Shown: piece by piece, positions 26,460 to 34,831 of the stretch
Layout: every line of letters begins with the position of its first letter
Numbering within the stretch: position 1 is the first letter of the stretch
Source of the DNA: Paenibacillus sp. FSL R5-0912
GTDB taxonomy: Bacteria > Bacillota > Bacilli > Paenibacillales > Paenibacillaceae
Assembly: GCF_000758605.1 (NCBI RefSeq)
Contig: NZ_CP009282.1
Location: 6,262,001-6,326,000, forward strand
DNA: 64,000 nucleotides
Reading direction: 5' to 3'
The notes under the pieces: generated by a model
Databases searched by the model: none
What the model was told of the DNA's origin: nothing
Seen by the model: the letters and a program-made list of their open reading frames with translations, nothing else
Translations under genes and position numbers: made by a program

Positions 26460-26495
26460 CCACCTAATTAGAAAGTGAAAGTGAGGCGCGGGGAT

Positions 26496-26615
26496 ATGGA
26501 CAGTTTTGACGGGGAGGGTTTCGCTGGCGGTCTGCTGCTGGTAATTGTAATTGCCCTGCTGATTTATGGTTCTACGGACATCAAGAATCTGACCGGTGCG
26601 CCTACTGCGGACTAG
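26496..26615 (+). CDS. Possible 39-residue single-helix membrane protein
   Basis: Begins MDSFDGEGFAGG, then one transmembrane helix (LLLVIVIALLIYG) and a short polar tail. In layout (Gly-rich start plus a single helix) it recalls the YjcZ/YtzL type of small sporulation proteins. A GTGAGG sequence lies about 10 bases upstream. It follows the 101-residue gene by 36 bases on the same strand. Confidence 0.45.
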   Translation: MDSFDGEGFAGGLLLVIVIALLIYGSTDIKNLTGAPTAD

Positions 26616-26785
26616 GCATTTCCTCTGTCAGAGATTCTGAAGAGGTCTGCTTGCCGAGCTGGCTTTGTAGTCCATTGCCAGGCGGCATCTATGTGATTAC
26701 TTATGATAAATAAAGCTGCCCTAACTATACTGGGGACAGCACCCTGTTTGTGAGGCAGGGATCAAAATGCCTGGCAAGTTTAAGC

Positions 26786-26818
26786 AGCCCGTCACCGAAA
26801 ATCCATCGGTGACGGGCT
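26786..26818. terminator. Hairpin at the 3' side of the BclA-like gene
   Basis: A 12-bp stem AGCCCGTCACCG/CGGTGACGGGCT with a 9-base loop between convergent genes. The T runs on both sides are weak, so direction cannot be decided. Confidence 0.6.
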
Positions 26819-26867
26819 ATTTAGCTTCACTGGAATCCGAATTTATCTGAATTCTACTCTGCCAAGC

Positions 26868-27695
26868 TTAGTTTATTTTTTGAATCAGGATTGAGGCATT
26901 GGCATTGACTTGTGTTCCGCCTGACAGCGTCTGCAGCGAAATTGCCGCTGAACTGGAATGATTGCGCAGAGTCAGGGAATCTCCCGCTGCCGCTACAACA
27001 ATCACCATTCCGGGATTGGCCTGAGTTCCGGCGCAAGAACCATATATGCCGCCTGCAACAGAAGTACCATTTTGAAAAAGTGAAAATTGATTGGGCTCAA
27101 CTCCCGTTGCGTTGAACCAAACTGCATAATCTCCAGCAGTACCTATAGGAATCACAGAACTTCCTGCCGTGTATGTAATTGCCCCAATTATAGGACCATT
27201 ATTACTAAAAGTAACATCGGCCTCCAAAGGAACCGTTTGGGCAGCCGAATTATAAATATAGGCATACTCGGAAAGACCAGCCGGACTGGTTCCTGTCGCT
27301 CCCGTCGCTCCCGTAACCCCAGTCGCGCCTGCTTCGCCTGTGGTAGTTCCCAGAAGTTCAGCAGAAACCAGTCGGTGTGGCGTTACTAAGCCGCCTGAGC
27401 TATTTTTTCCCCAGACTGAGACTTGCACCTGTTCATCAATGGTTCCCGAAGTGACAAAAACAAACTCAAATGCATCCAAACCCGCATAATACGTGGTTGT
27501 CACTACCTGATTGGGCAGTACATTCAACGTTTCACTGACATATAGCGTGCGGGTTCCATCCAGATAGTAACCCTCTACCGTCACCAAGGAAGACATGGTA
27601 TCACTTCGGTTATCGATTTTGACCGTGACCTGCTGGGTAGGTCTAAGCCCGCCTACCGCATTATTTTCAATCGGTCCTGTAGATAAAAAGCTCAT
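26868..27695 (-). CDS. BclA-like spore-surface protein with short collagen-like stretch
   Basis: 275 residues. The N-terminal ~125 residues form a beta-rich module (NNAVGGLRPTQQVTVKIDN), followed by a short collagen-like run GEAGATGVTGATGATG, then a C-terminal jelly-roll domain of the BclA/C1q-like type (about residues 145-275) ending TLSGGTQVNANASILIQKIN. The same C-terminal domain ends the collagen-like protein at 55.6-56.8 kb. Such domains trimerise and lie on the exosporium or spore crust. RBS GGAGTGGAG upstream. Likely spore-coat or exosporium location by family, not proven. Confidence 0.8.
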   Translation of the reverse strand: MSFLSTGPIENNAVGGLRPTQQVTVKIDNRSDTMSSLVTVEGYYLDGTRTLYVSETLNVLPNQVVTTTYYAGLDAFEFVFVTSGTIDEQVQVSVWGKNSSGGLVTPHRLVSAELLGTTTGEAGATGVTGATGATGTSPAGLSEYAYIYNSAAQTVPLEADVTFSNNGPIIGAITYTAGSSVIPIGTAGDYAVWFNATGVEPNQFSLFQNGTSVAGGIYGSCAGTQANPGMVIVVAAAGDSLTLRNHSSSAAISLQTLSGGTQVNANASILIQKIN

Positions 27696-27879
27696 CTTGA
27701 GTTCTCCACTCCGAATATTTTAATTGTGACAACAACTTACTATATTCGAGCCATCACTGGAGGTGTGGACAAAGCCGGATATCTATTGCAAATACCGGAT
27801 GTTATAGGTAGCATTTTACGGAAACAAGGTTCAGCTTGACATTCCGCTATTGCTTTCTTCCAGAAATTCGCTATACTGA

Positions 27880-28128
27880 TAAAAATCATATTGAATCAAT
27901 GACCGGGAGAGTAATGGCCCTGAACCCTAGTCCCCAGCGAGCCGGGAGAGTGTAAGCCGGTACAGATCAGGATTATGAAGCGCACCCGTGAGATGGACTT
28001 CTGAACTAAGAGTAGGAAGCCCCGGCCAAGGACCGTTAACCTGTAAGGTGGCTGAACTGCAGGTTCGGCAACGAGAGTGGTACCGCGAGCGCATAAGCCT
28101 CGTCTCTTTTGAGACGAAGGCTTTTTTT
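27880..28128 (+). promoter_or_regulatory. T-box riboswitch upstream of argS (arginine specifier)
   Basis: A structured leader of about 240 bases. It contains a purine-rich Stem I with a GAAG-CGC-ACCCGTGAG region in which CGC (27981-27983) is the likely specifier codon for arginine, the conserved T-box sequence AGAGTGGTACCGCG (28074-28087) and a terminator just after it. Uncharged tRNA-Arg would pair with CGC and with TGGT and favour the antiterminator, raising argS expression when arginine is short. The gap 27696-27879 shows nothing else recognisable. Confidence 0.92.
28095..28128 (+). terminator. T-box regulated terminator
   Basis: Stem AAGCCTCGTCTC/GAGACGAAGGCTT with one bulged A and a TTTT loop, followed by seven T. 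It overlaps the region that pairs with the T-box in the antiterminator. Confidence 0.9.
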
Positions 28129-28219
28129 GTCGTCTATTCTTTGTTCATTAGAATTCTGCACTAACCTACGGGCTTTAGCCGCCGCTTACACTTTTCACAA
28201 CTATAGGAGGTATTTACTC

Positions 28220-30232
28220 ATGTTAATGCTAAGCCAGCTTATCAAGAATAGTCTGGAACAATGTATTCACAAAGTATCTGAAGACCTGGGAGTTCCCGGC
28301 AGCACTCCGGTAAAGGCGGCTCTGGAGCAGCCGGCCAATGCGGAGCATGGTGATTATTCCAGCAATATTGCCATGCAGTTGGCCCGTACTCTGCGCAAAG
28401 CCCCGATTGCTATCGCTGAACTAATTATCGCTGAGCTTAAACAGTCTGGTTCTGTAAACGGCCTGCTGCAGAGAATCGAGGTTGCCGCACCGGGGTTCAT
28501 TAATATGTACATCGATTGGCAGGTATGGGCCACGACTGAGTTCAAGCTGCCACTGGCAGCTGGCGAGAAGGTTATTGTGGAGCATACTTCGGTGAACCCG
28601 AACAAATCCATGCATATCGGGCACCTGAGAAACTCCTGTATCGGGGATGCGCTGGTTAGAATTCTGAGAAAAACCGGCTACACGGTCGAGGTACATAACT
28701 ACGTGGATGATCTGGGCAATCAGCTTGCAGATACTGTAGTCGGCCTCTTGAATGTCCCGCTGGCCGGAGAGCATGTCCGTTTCGGAGATTACTGCTGGGA
28801 TATTTACGCTGAGATCAACAAGGAGTACGCGGAGCATCCGGAGTCTGTACATAAGCGGACTGAAATACTTCACGCGCTGGAACAAGGTGACGGCAACACC
28901 GCATGGATCGGCAACCTTGTCGCCGGTCAAATTGTGAAAGAGCATGTGGAGGAAATGCGCAACTTCGGGATTAACTATGACCTGCTGGTCTGGGAGAGCA
29001 GTATTCTGAAAGGAGGCTTTTGGTCTTCCGCCTTCGGTCTTTTGTCGCAGACAGATGTGTTCGTTCAGGAGAGTGAAGGCAAGCTGGCCGGCTGCTGGAT
29101 TCTGAAGCAATCCGCTGGCACTGGCGCACAGGATGCACTGGAGACACCGGAGACAGAAGAGGAGCATCAGAAGGATAAGGTGCTGGTGCGCTCGAACGGG
29201 ATTTTGACCTATACGGCCAAGGATATCGCTTATCATCTGTGGAAATTCGGCCTCTTAGATAAGGACTTCGCCTACCTCGAATTTAGCAGTGGGCTGTGGA
29301 CGACTGGCTTGAGCGGTGAGGTGCTGCCTTTTGGACATGCAGATAAGGTCGTTAACGTGATCGATTCCAGACAAGAATATCCGCAGGCGATGGTGAAGCA
29401 GGCGTTTCAGGCACTGGGATACCACGAGCAGGCGGAGCGGCTGCATCATGTAAGTTATGGTGTGGTTTCGCTAAGTCCGGCTTCCGCTGCCGGGCTCGGT
29501 CTGGATACATCCTCCGGTAAAAGCTCCTATGCCATGTCCGGACGCCAGGGCATCGGCATCAAGGTCACTGAGCTAGTCCGGCTTATGGAGGATTCCATCG
29601 AGGCTACCCGTTCCGACAAAAACGGCCTGTCCAGCCGGCTCATCGCCACCGCTGCCATCCGCTACTATCTGCTGCGCTTCAATCTGGGTACTGAGATTGT
29701 GTTTGACTTCAAACAAGCCATGGAGATTTCCGGCAACACTGGCGTTTATCTGATGTATGCCTTTGCCCGGGCAAGCCGTGTGCTCAGTAAAGGCAGCGCC
29801 CTGGCGGAGAGCGGTACCGGGAATAGCGAAGGTAACGAGCTTGACGGGAGCCGGGAGTATGGGGGGCACGGGAATAGCGGGGATAGCGGGAGCAGCGCGC
29901 ATGGCTCGAGCAGCGGGCTTGGCGGGAGCAGCGCACATGGTGAGCTTCCGCTCTTTCCGCCGCACCTTGAAGCAGCCGAGCTCGCCCTGCTGAGACAGCT
30001 CAGCCTCTGGCAAGACACCCTATATACGGCAAGCCGGGAGCTTACGCCGAATACGATCTGTAACTACGCGCACAGTCTGGCGTCGCTGTTCAGCAACTTC
30101 TACTCCGCCTGCCCGATCCTCCAAGGAGAGGCCTCCAGCATCGCCTTCCGTCTCTGGCTGACCCAGAGCTTCACCGATACTTTAGGAGAGGCGCTGGATG
30201 TACTCGGGCTGCCTAAGCCGGAGCGGATGTAA
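28220..30232 (+). CDS. argS: Arginyl-tRNA synthetase with Gly/Ser-rich insert
   Basis: Class I synthetase charging tRNA-Arg, 670 residues against a usual 550-580. The N-terminal Add-1 domain is present, then the HIGH motif in MHIGHLRNS, the KMSKS-equivalent region MSGRQGIGIKV and a C-terminal DALR anticodon-binding domain. A low-complexity insert rich in Gly, Ser, Asn and His (about residues 530-575, with GNSGDSGSSAHGS and a near-repeat SGLGGSSAHGE) interrupts the DALR domain after ASRVLSKGSALAESG. Start chosen at the ATG with AGGAGG 8 bases upstream, after the T-box. Because it is T-box-controlled it may be an inducible second ArgRS. Confidence 0.92.
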   Translation: MLMLSQLIKNSLEQCIHKVSEDLGVPGSTPVKAALEQPANAEHGDYSSNIAMQLARTLRKAPIAIAELIIAELKQSGSVNGLLQRIEVAAPGFINMYIDWQVWATTEFKLPLAAGEKVIVEHTSVNPNKSMHIGHLRNSCIGDALVRILRKTGYTVEVHNYVDDLGNQLADTVVGLLNVPLAGEHVRFGDYCWDIYAEINKEYAEHPESVHKRTEILHALEQGDGNTAWIGNLVAGQIVKEHVEEMRNFGINYDLLVWESSILKGGFWSSAFGLLSQTDVFVQESEGKLAGCWILKQSAGTGAQDALETPETEEEHQKDKVLVRSNGILTYTAKDIAYHLWKFGLLDKDFAYLEFSSGLWTTGLSGEVLPFGHADKVVNVIDSRQEYPQAMVKQAFQALGYHEQAERLHHVSYGVVSLSPASAAGLGLDTSSGKSSYAMSGRQGIGIKVTELVRLMEDSIEATRSDKNGLSSRLIATAAIRYYLLRFNLGTEIVFDFKQAMEISGNTGVYLMYAFARASRVLSKGSALAESGTGNSEGNELDGSREYGGHGNSGDSGSSAHGSSSGLGGSSAHGELPLFPPHLEAAELALLRQLSLWQDTLYTASRELTPNTICNYAHSLASLFSNFYSACPILQGEASSIAFRLWLTQSFTDTLGEALDVLGLPKPERM

Positions 30233-30471
30233 GCTGGGGCGAAGAAGCTGTACAGAGTCCCGCATAGTTCAAGTAGGGCTTATAGTAGATAACTGTACTC
30301 ATTGGGTGAAAATGATGTTGGTTACTTGGGGATCGCTGTAGGCGAGCGGGGGTTTGGGTTTGAGTAACAATAGTCTAGCGGATCGCTCTACAAAGAGTGA
30401 CTTGAATGCTCAGACAGCAGGGATTTCCAGGATAATTGTCTGCATTGTACAGACGAAATATTCTGCTAAGC

Positions 30472-30655
30472 TATGCGGACTCAGATGACGCTATTTGGTG
30501 AAAAATCCTGTTTTTTTGACCGATACGGACTCAGGGGCCCTTATATTGTACTTTGGAGCTCAAAATGAGGGGAAACGGGTTAGTTAACGGCATCTGAGTC
30601 CGCATGGATTGCGAAATGATGTGATCCGCCGAAATAAGAGCACCTCAGTCCGCAA
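30472..30655 (-). repeat. Modular TGCGGAC/GTCCGCA intergenic repeat, copy C
   Basis: On the minus strand it has all three modules found in copy A: TTGCGGACTGAGGTGC..., the 84-bp module between TGCGGACTCAG and CTGAGTCCG, and the third ending GAGTCCGCATAG. Relative to the nearby tRNA-Arg it has the same order and orientation as copy A has to the first tRNA-Arg. The 240 bases between argS and this element show nothing recognisable. Confidence 0.75.
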
Positions 30656-30690
30656 CGCTGCTTCTATACGTGATGTTCTCGCTTCAAAGT

Positions 30691-31123
30691 AATCCTCCGG
30701 ACGACAAAACAGCCTTCCCGAAGGAAGGCTGTTACTTGACGTCCCGGAAGGGATGCAGCCAAACTTCGGCTGATTGCGAAGCGTATGCTCACGAAGCTTA
30801 ACCTCCAACGTCCCCGGCTGGCGCCTAGGCTTCTCATCCTCCGGACGACAAAACAGCCTTCCCGAAGGAAGGCTGTTACTTGACGTCCCGGAAGGGATGC
30901 AGCCATACTTCGGCTGATTGCGAAACGAATGCTCACGAAGCGTATGCTCCAACGTCCCCGGCTGGCGCCTAGGGTTCTCATCCTCCGGACGACAAAACAG
31001 CCTTCCCGAAGGAAGGCTGTTACTTGACGTCCCGGAAGGGATGCAGCCAAACTTCGGCTGATTGCGAAGCGAATGCTCACGAAGCGTATGCTCCAACGTC
31101 CCCGGCTGACGCCTAGGGTTCTC
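30691..31123 (-). repeat. Three tandem 144-bp units derived from the tRNA-Arg 3' end
   Basis: Units begin (plus strand) at 30691, 30836 and 30980 with ATCCTCCGGACGAC and are nearly identical. Each holds a terminator-like hairpin AACAGCCTTCC/GGAAGGCTGTT with CGAA loop, then GACGTCCCGGAAGGGAT, which is the 3' end of tRNA-Arg, then about 80 bases with a small stem CAGCC/GGCTG. A fourth partial unit starting at 31124 leads into the intact tRNA. The ORFs through this array exist only because the period is divisible by three. Confidence 0.85.
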
Positions 31124-31171
31124 ATCCTCCGGACGACAAAACAGCCTTCCCGAAGGAAGGCTGTTACTTGA

Positions 31172-31245
31172 CGTCCCGGAAGGGATTCGAACCCCCGACC
31201 GTGCGCTTAGAAGGCGCATGCTCTATCCAACTGAGCTACCGGGAC
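31172..31245 (-). tRNA. tRNA-Arg (anticodon TCT), second copy
   Basis: A 74-base cloverleaf without CCA on the minus strand, the same as the first copy except in the D loop. Anticodon loop CTTCTAA gives TCT. A terminator hairpin (31138-31164) follows immediately. Confidence 0.95.
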
Positions 31246-31295
31246 AAATGAAGAAACATGCTATAAAGATCATATGTATTAATGCAACGTTACTT

Positions 31296-31323
31296 ATTAT
31301 ACCTGATTCACAGAATTTATCAA
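31296..31323 (-). promoter_or_regulatory. Promoter of second tRNA-Arg
   Basis: TTGATA, a 16-base spacer and a perfect TATAAT, about 50 bases upstream of the tRNA on the minus strand. It is stronger than the candidate at the first copy. Confidence 0.65.
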
Positions 31324-31420
31324 GACTAAACTCTCCCAGCCGGCAAATGAGGTCCCCTACACCCCACCGTTGAGGCCACTTCTGAGCGATCCAGTGGATG
31401 TCCTGATATACGAACCCCAA

Positions 31421-31460
31421 TAAAAAAGAAGCCTCCCGCATCCTGAATGCGGCAAGCTTC
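31421..31460 (-). terminator. Terminator of the 118-residue hypothetical gene
   Basis: A 14-base inverted repeat GAAGCCTCCCGCAT/ATGCGGCAAGCTTC (two mismatches) followed on the minus strand by TTTTTTA. It lies 78 bases after the stop. Confidence 0.75.
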
Positions 31461-31537
31461 CTGCTCTATGGTCCATCCTATAGGTTATTGGTTGGTGATC
31501 GTGCAGTGAATCTTCGTTGCAAGAGGTCCCGCCGGAA

Positions 31538-31894
31538 TCAAGAGTACTGCCTGAAATGTTCGCCCAGCTGCTTCTTCAGCTCTCCGAAGATCAGCAGCTC
31601 GCGCTGAAATTTGGACCGTTCATCTTCCGGACTCATTACGGTGCTGCCGGTGAAGCCGCTGACCGTCACGTCCTTAAAAGCATCATGCAGATTGTTATCG
31701 AACCAATCGGTGGCGGTGTCCGCGTCATTCGTCAATATACGGACAATTTCGTATCCCTCCTCGCGCTGGTCCTCAACAATATAAACCAAAAGTGCGGAAT
31801 CGCCCACAGCTCCAGGCAATACGCCAACCTCTGCACAAGGTGCTCCGTCATACTCGGTCATTCTGCGGATTTTGGCGTCTTTAATATAATACAC
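31538..31894 (-). CDS. Hypothetical protein, 118 residues
   Basis: Small acidic soluble protein beginning MYYIKDAKIRRMTEYDG with an alternating beta-strand pattern in the first 60 residues and a helical, charged C-terminal part (PEDERSKFQRELLIFGELKK). No family recognised. The start is GTG with GGAGGGATGG upstream. It has its own terminator and is divergent from asnB. Confidence 0.7.
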   Translation of the reverse strand: MYYIKDAKIRRMTEYDGAPCAEVGVLPGAVGDSALLVYIVEDQREEGYEIVRILTNDADTATDWFDNNLHDAFKDVTVSGFTGSTVMSPEDERSKFQRELLIFGELKKQLGEHFRQYS

Positions 31895-32043
31895 TTGTCA
31901 TCCATCCCTCCTGGCAAATTTCCCTCTCCCCTAGTGTTCGGATAAGGACATACATTTTATCCCTTCAATCGGCATATATCTGTATTACTTGGCAAAAAAG
32001 AAAGGACAGACAACAATCGCACAAAAGAGAGGATGAACCAGAC

Positions 32044-33888
32044 ATGTGCGGAATAACCGGATTTGTCCAGTGGCGCGGTGATCTTACAGGGCACTCGCAA
32101 CTGCTTGTCAGAATGACTGAAACTTTAGCGAACCGCGGACCGGATGCAGCCGGAACCTGGATTTCAGGACCCATTGCCTTCGGACACCGCAGACTCAGCG
32201 TCATTGATCCTGAGAACGGCGCACAGCCGATGATTGCCCGCCATGACGATAAGGTGTATGCAATTGTGTATAACGGCGAGCTATATAATGCCCCTGAGCT
32301 CAAAAAAGAGCTGAAGCAGCGCGGCCATCATTTCCTCACAGAATGCGATACTGAGGTACTCCTGCATGCCTATATCGAATGGGGACCGGACTGCACGGAG
32401 AAGCTGAATGGTATCTTCGCTTTTGCCGTCTGGGACAGCTTGCGCGATCAGGTATTCCTCGCCCGTGACCGCCTGGGCGTGAAGCCTTTGTTTTACAGCC
32501 AAGTGGACGATGTCTTCGTATTCGGATCTGAACCCAAGGCGCTGCTCCAGCATCCCAAAGTCCAGCCGAAGGTTGGACCGGAAGGCCTTGCGGAGGTTTT
32601 CATCATCGGTCCGGCCCGTACACCGGGACATGGTGTATACAAAGATATATTCGAGCTTCGTCCAGGTCATGCCATGATTTACAGCCGCAGCGGCATCCGC
32701 ACTTATGCGTATTGGAAGCTGGAGAGCGACCAGCACACGGATAACGTGGATGAAACTGCAGCCCGGGTGCGGGAATTGCTCCAGGATACGCTGGAGCGCC
32801 AGCTGGTATCCGATGTTCCAGTCTGCTCCCTGCTCTCCGGCGGACTCGATTCCAGTGCCTTGACTGCGCTCGCCGTAGATTATTACAACCGGACCGGCCA
32901 GGGCCGGATCGATACCTTCTCTGTAGATTATGTAGACAACGATAAGCATTTCAAGAGCCATGCCTTCCAGCCCGGAGCAGACGGCCCCTGGATTCAGCGG
33001 ATGATTGATGAGCTGAACACGAACCATCACTTTGTTGCTTTTGACACTCCAGAATTGGTAACGGCACTCGACAACGCCCTCTACTCCCGTGATTTGCCGG
33101 GTATGACCGATGTGGATTCCTCACTTTATTTATTCTGCCAGGAGATTAAAAAGAAGGCGACTGTCGCTATCTCCGGCGAAGCTGCGGATGAAATTTTCGG
33201 CGGCTACCCCTGGTTCCACCGTGAGGAGATGCTGTCTTCCGGCACCTTCCCCTGGTCGGTAGCACCCAAGATGCGTGCAGGTCTATTGTCACCGGAAATG
33301 AATGAGTGGATACGTCCGCTGGAATATTTAGGTGACCGGTACAGCGACGCCGTGGCTGAGGTGCCGAAGCTTGACGGTGAGACCGGCAAACAGGCACAGA
33401 TGCGCGTGATGTCCTATCTCAACATTACCCGCTTCATGCCTACGCTGCTGGACCGCAAGGACCGGATGAGTATGGGTGTGGGCCTGGAGGTCCGTGTTCC
33501 TTATTGTGATCACCGCCTGGTGCAGTATGTATTCAATATTCCCTGGGAGATCAAGACCGTAGGCAACCGTGAAAAAGGCATTCTGCGCAAAGCGCTCGAA
33601 GGCGTGCTGCCGGATGATGTCCTCTACCGCAAAAAAAGCCCGTATCCCAAAACGCATAATCCCGCTTACCTGAATCAGGTGCGTTCGCAGATGCTGGGCA
33701 TCCTGAATGATCCTTCTTCTCCAATCCTGCCGCTGATTGATCCGGCCAAAATCCGGGAAATCGCCGCCTCGCCGGAGTCCTCCAGCAACCTGCCGTGGTT
33801 CGGCCAGCTGATGTCCGGCCCGCAATTATTTGCTTATCTGGCCCAGGTGAATCTGTGGCTGCGGACCTATAATGTCTCCATCGGCTGA
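32044..33888 (+). CDS. asnB: Asparagine synthase (glutamine-hydrolysing)
   Basis: Makes asparagine from aspartate, ATP and glutamine. 614 residues. Cys2 of MCGITGF is the N-terminal nucleophile of the glutaminase domain (about residues 1-215). The synthetase domain carries the ATP pyrophosphatase P-loop SGGLDSS near residue 265, and a later GEAADEIFGGYPW segment. Full length for the AsnB family. RBS AGAGAGGA upstream. Its last 90 or so bases are duplicated about 1 kb further on. Confidence 0.95.
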   Translation: MCGITGFVQWRGDLTGHSQLLVRMTETLANRGPDAAGTWISGPIAFGHRRLSVIDPENGAQPMIARHDDKVYAIVYNGELYNAPELKKELKQRGHHFLTECDTEVLLHAYIEWGPDCTEKLNGIFAFAVWDSLRDQVFLARDRLGVKPLFYSQVDDVFVFGSEPKALLQHPKVQPKVGPEGLAEVFIIGPARTPGHGVYKDIFELRPGHAMIYSRSGIRTYAYWKLESDQHTDNVDETAARVRELLQDTLERQLVSDVPVCSLLSGGLDSSALTALAVDYYNRTGQGRIDTFSVDYVDNDKHFKSHAFQPGADGPWIQRMIDELNTNHHFVAFDTPELVTALDNALYSRDLPGMTDVDSSLYLFCQEIKKKATVAISGEAADEIFGGYPWFHREEMLSSGTFPWSVAPKMRAGLLSPEMNEWIRPLEYLGDRYSDAVAEVPKLDGETGKQAQMRVMSYLNITRFMPTLLDRKDRMSMGVGLEVRVPYCDHRLVQYVFNIPWEIKTVGNREKGILRKALEGVLPDDVLYRKKSPYPKTHNPAYLNQVRSQMLGILNDPSSPILPLIDPAKIREIAASPESSSNLPWFGQLMSGPQLFAYLAQVNLWLRTYNVSIG

Positions 33889-34018
33889 TACAGTTTCAGG
33901 ACAACGTCAAATTATGGGGATTCCGTCTGGAATATTGTGATCCTTGCCACAGACCAAATGGAGCATAACCTCTACAACTATAGGTGAAGTATATCCTACA
34001 ACTTAGGGGTTTTATCCA

Positions 34019-34831
34019 ATGCATTCCTTAGTCAAATCCGATTCTTCCTCTACAAGAAAACTGATTGTTTTTATCCTCGTGACCTTCGGCTTCACCTGGC
34101 TCTGCTGGCTGCCGCTCCTGCTTAATAAGCAGTTCGAAGCCGGCTTGCCGGTATTGCCCGGACAATTCTATCTGGGATCCTTCGGACCGCTGCTTGGTAC
34201 ATTGGCCAGCTTAAAGCAGCCTGGAGAAGAGGGCTTTGCCGCCTGGTGCAGAACTGCATTTTCGCTGTCTTTCCCAAAGAAATGGCTGATATTGGCTGCA
34301 GGACTGCCGCTTGCATATGGAGCGGTAGCCATTCTGGTGCATACCTTAATTACCGGCCATCCGCCGGATATGCGACAGTTCGGGCTCACCTCCGATCTTC
34401 CTCCGCAGTTTGGCATCTGGATGACCTCGCTCGTGTGGATGCTCACCTTCGGGATCGGGGAAGAGAGCGGCTGGCGCGGCTACCTGCTTCCGCAGCTGCA
34501 CCAGCGCTACTCGCTGTTCACCTCCGCCCTGCTGGTTGCTGTGATCTGGATGGCTTGGCATCTTCCGGCCTTCTGGTTCAATGAGAGCTACCTGGGTATG
34601 GGCTTCGGTGTGCTGGGCTGGGCGATCAGCCTCACCTACGGTTCGGTCGTTCTGGCCTGGATCTGCGCCGGAAGCCGCTGGAGCATTGTTCCGGTGATTG
34701 TGTGGCATGGCATCTTTGATCTGCTGACAGCCAGCGACCAGGCAGCCGAGATTATGGCTATGGTCTGCAGCATGCTGGTCATTATCCACGGTATTCTGCT
34801 GATGAAGATACTGGGCAAACGCAGAGCATAG
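34019..34831 (+). CDS. CPBP family intramembrane metalloprotease
   Basis: 270 residues with about seven or eight membrane helices. The characteristic motifs are present: EESGWRGYLLP (EExxxR), then WHLPAFW (HxxxF) and a final HGIFD. These residues are the predicted zinc-binding catalytic centre of CAAX-protease-like proteins (type II CAAX prenyl endopeptidase/bacteriocin-processing group). In bacteria, functions range from peptide processing to bacteriocin self-immunity, and the substrate here is unknown. RBS TTAGGGG upstream of ATG. Lies between asnB and a duplicated asnB scrap. Confidence 0.88.
   Translation: MHSLVKSDSSSTRKLIVFILVTFGFTWLCWLPLLLNKQFEAGLPVLPGQFYLGSFGPLLGTLASLKQPGEEGFAAWCRTAFSLSFPKKWLILAAGLPLAYGAVAILVHTLITGHPPDMRQFGLTSDLPPQFGIWMTSLVWMLTFGIGEESGWRGYLLPQLHQRYSLFTSALLVAVIWMAWHLPAFWFNESYLGMGFGVLGWAISLTYGSVVLAWICAGSRWSIVPVIVWHGIFDLLTASDQAAEIMAMVCSMLVIIHGILLMKILGKRRA

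Noticed and set aside
30584..31219. Long minus-strand ORFs (211 and 153 codons) with repeated Leu-Pro-Ser-Gly-Arg segments
   Set aside because: They exist only because the 144-bp repeat unit is a multiple of three; they cross tRNA 3' ends and terminators and have no ribosome binding site.
8878..31245. The 22-kb tRNA-flanked segment as an integrative element
   Set aside because: The tRNA copies are inverted, not direct, and no integrase, phage or conjugation gene lies between them.
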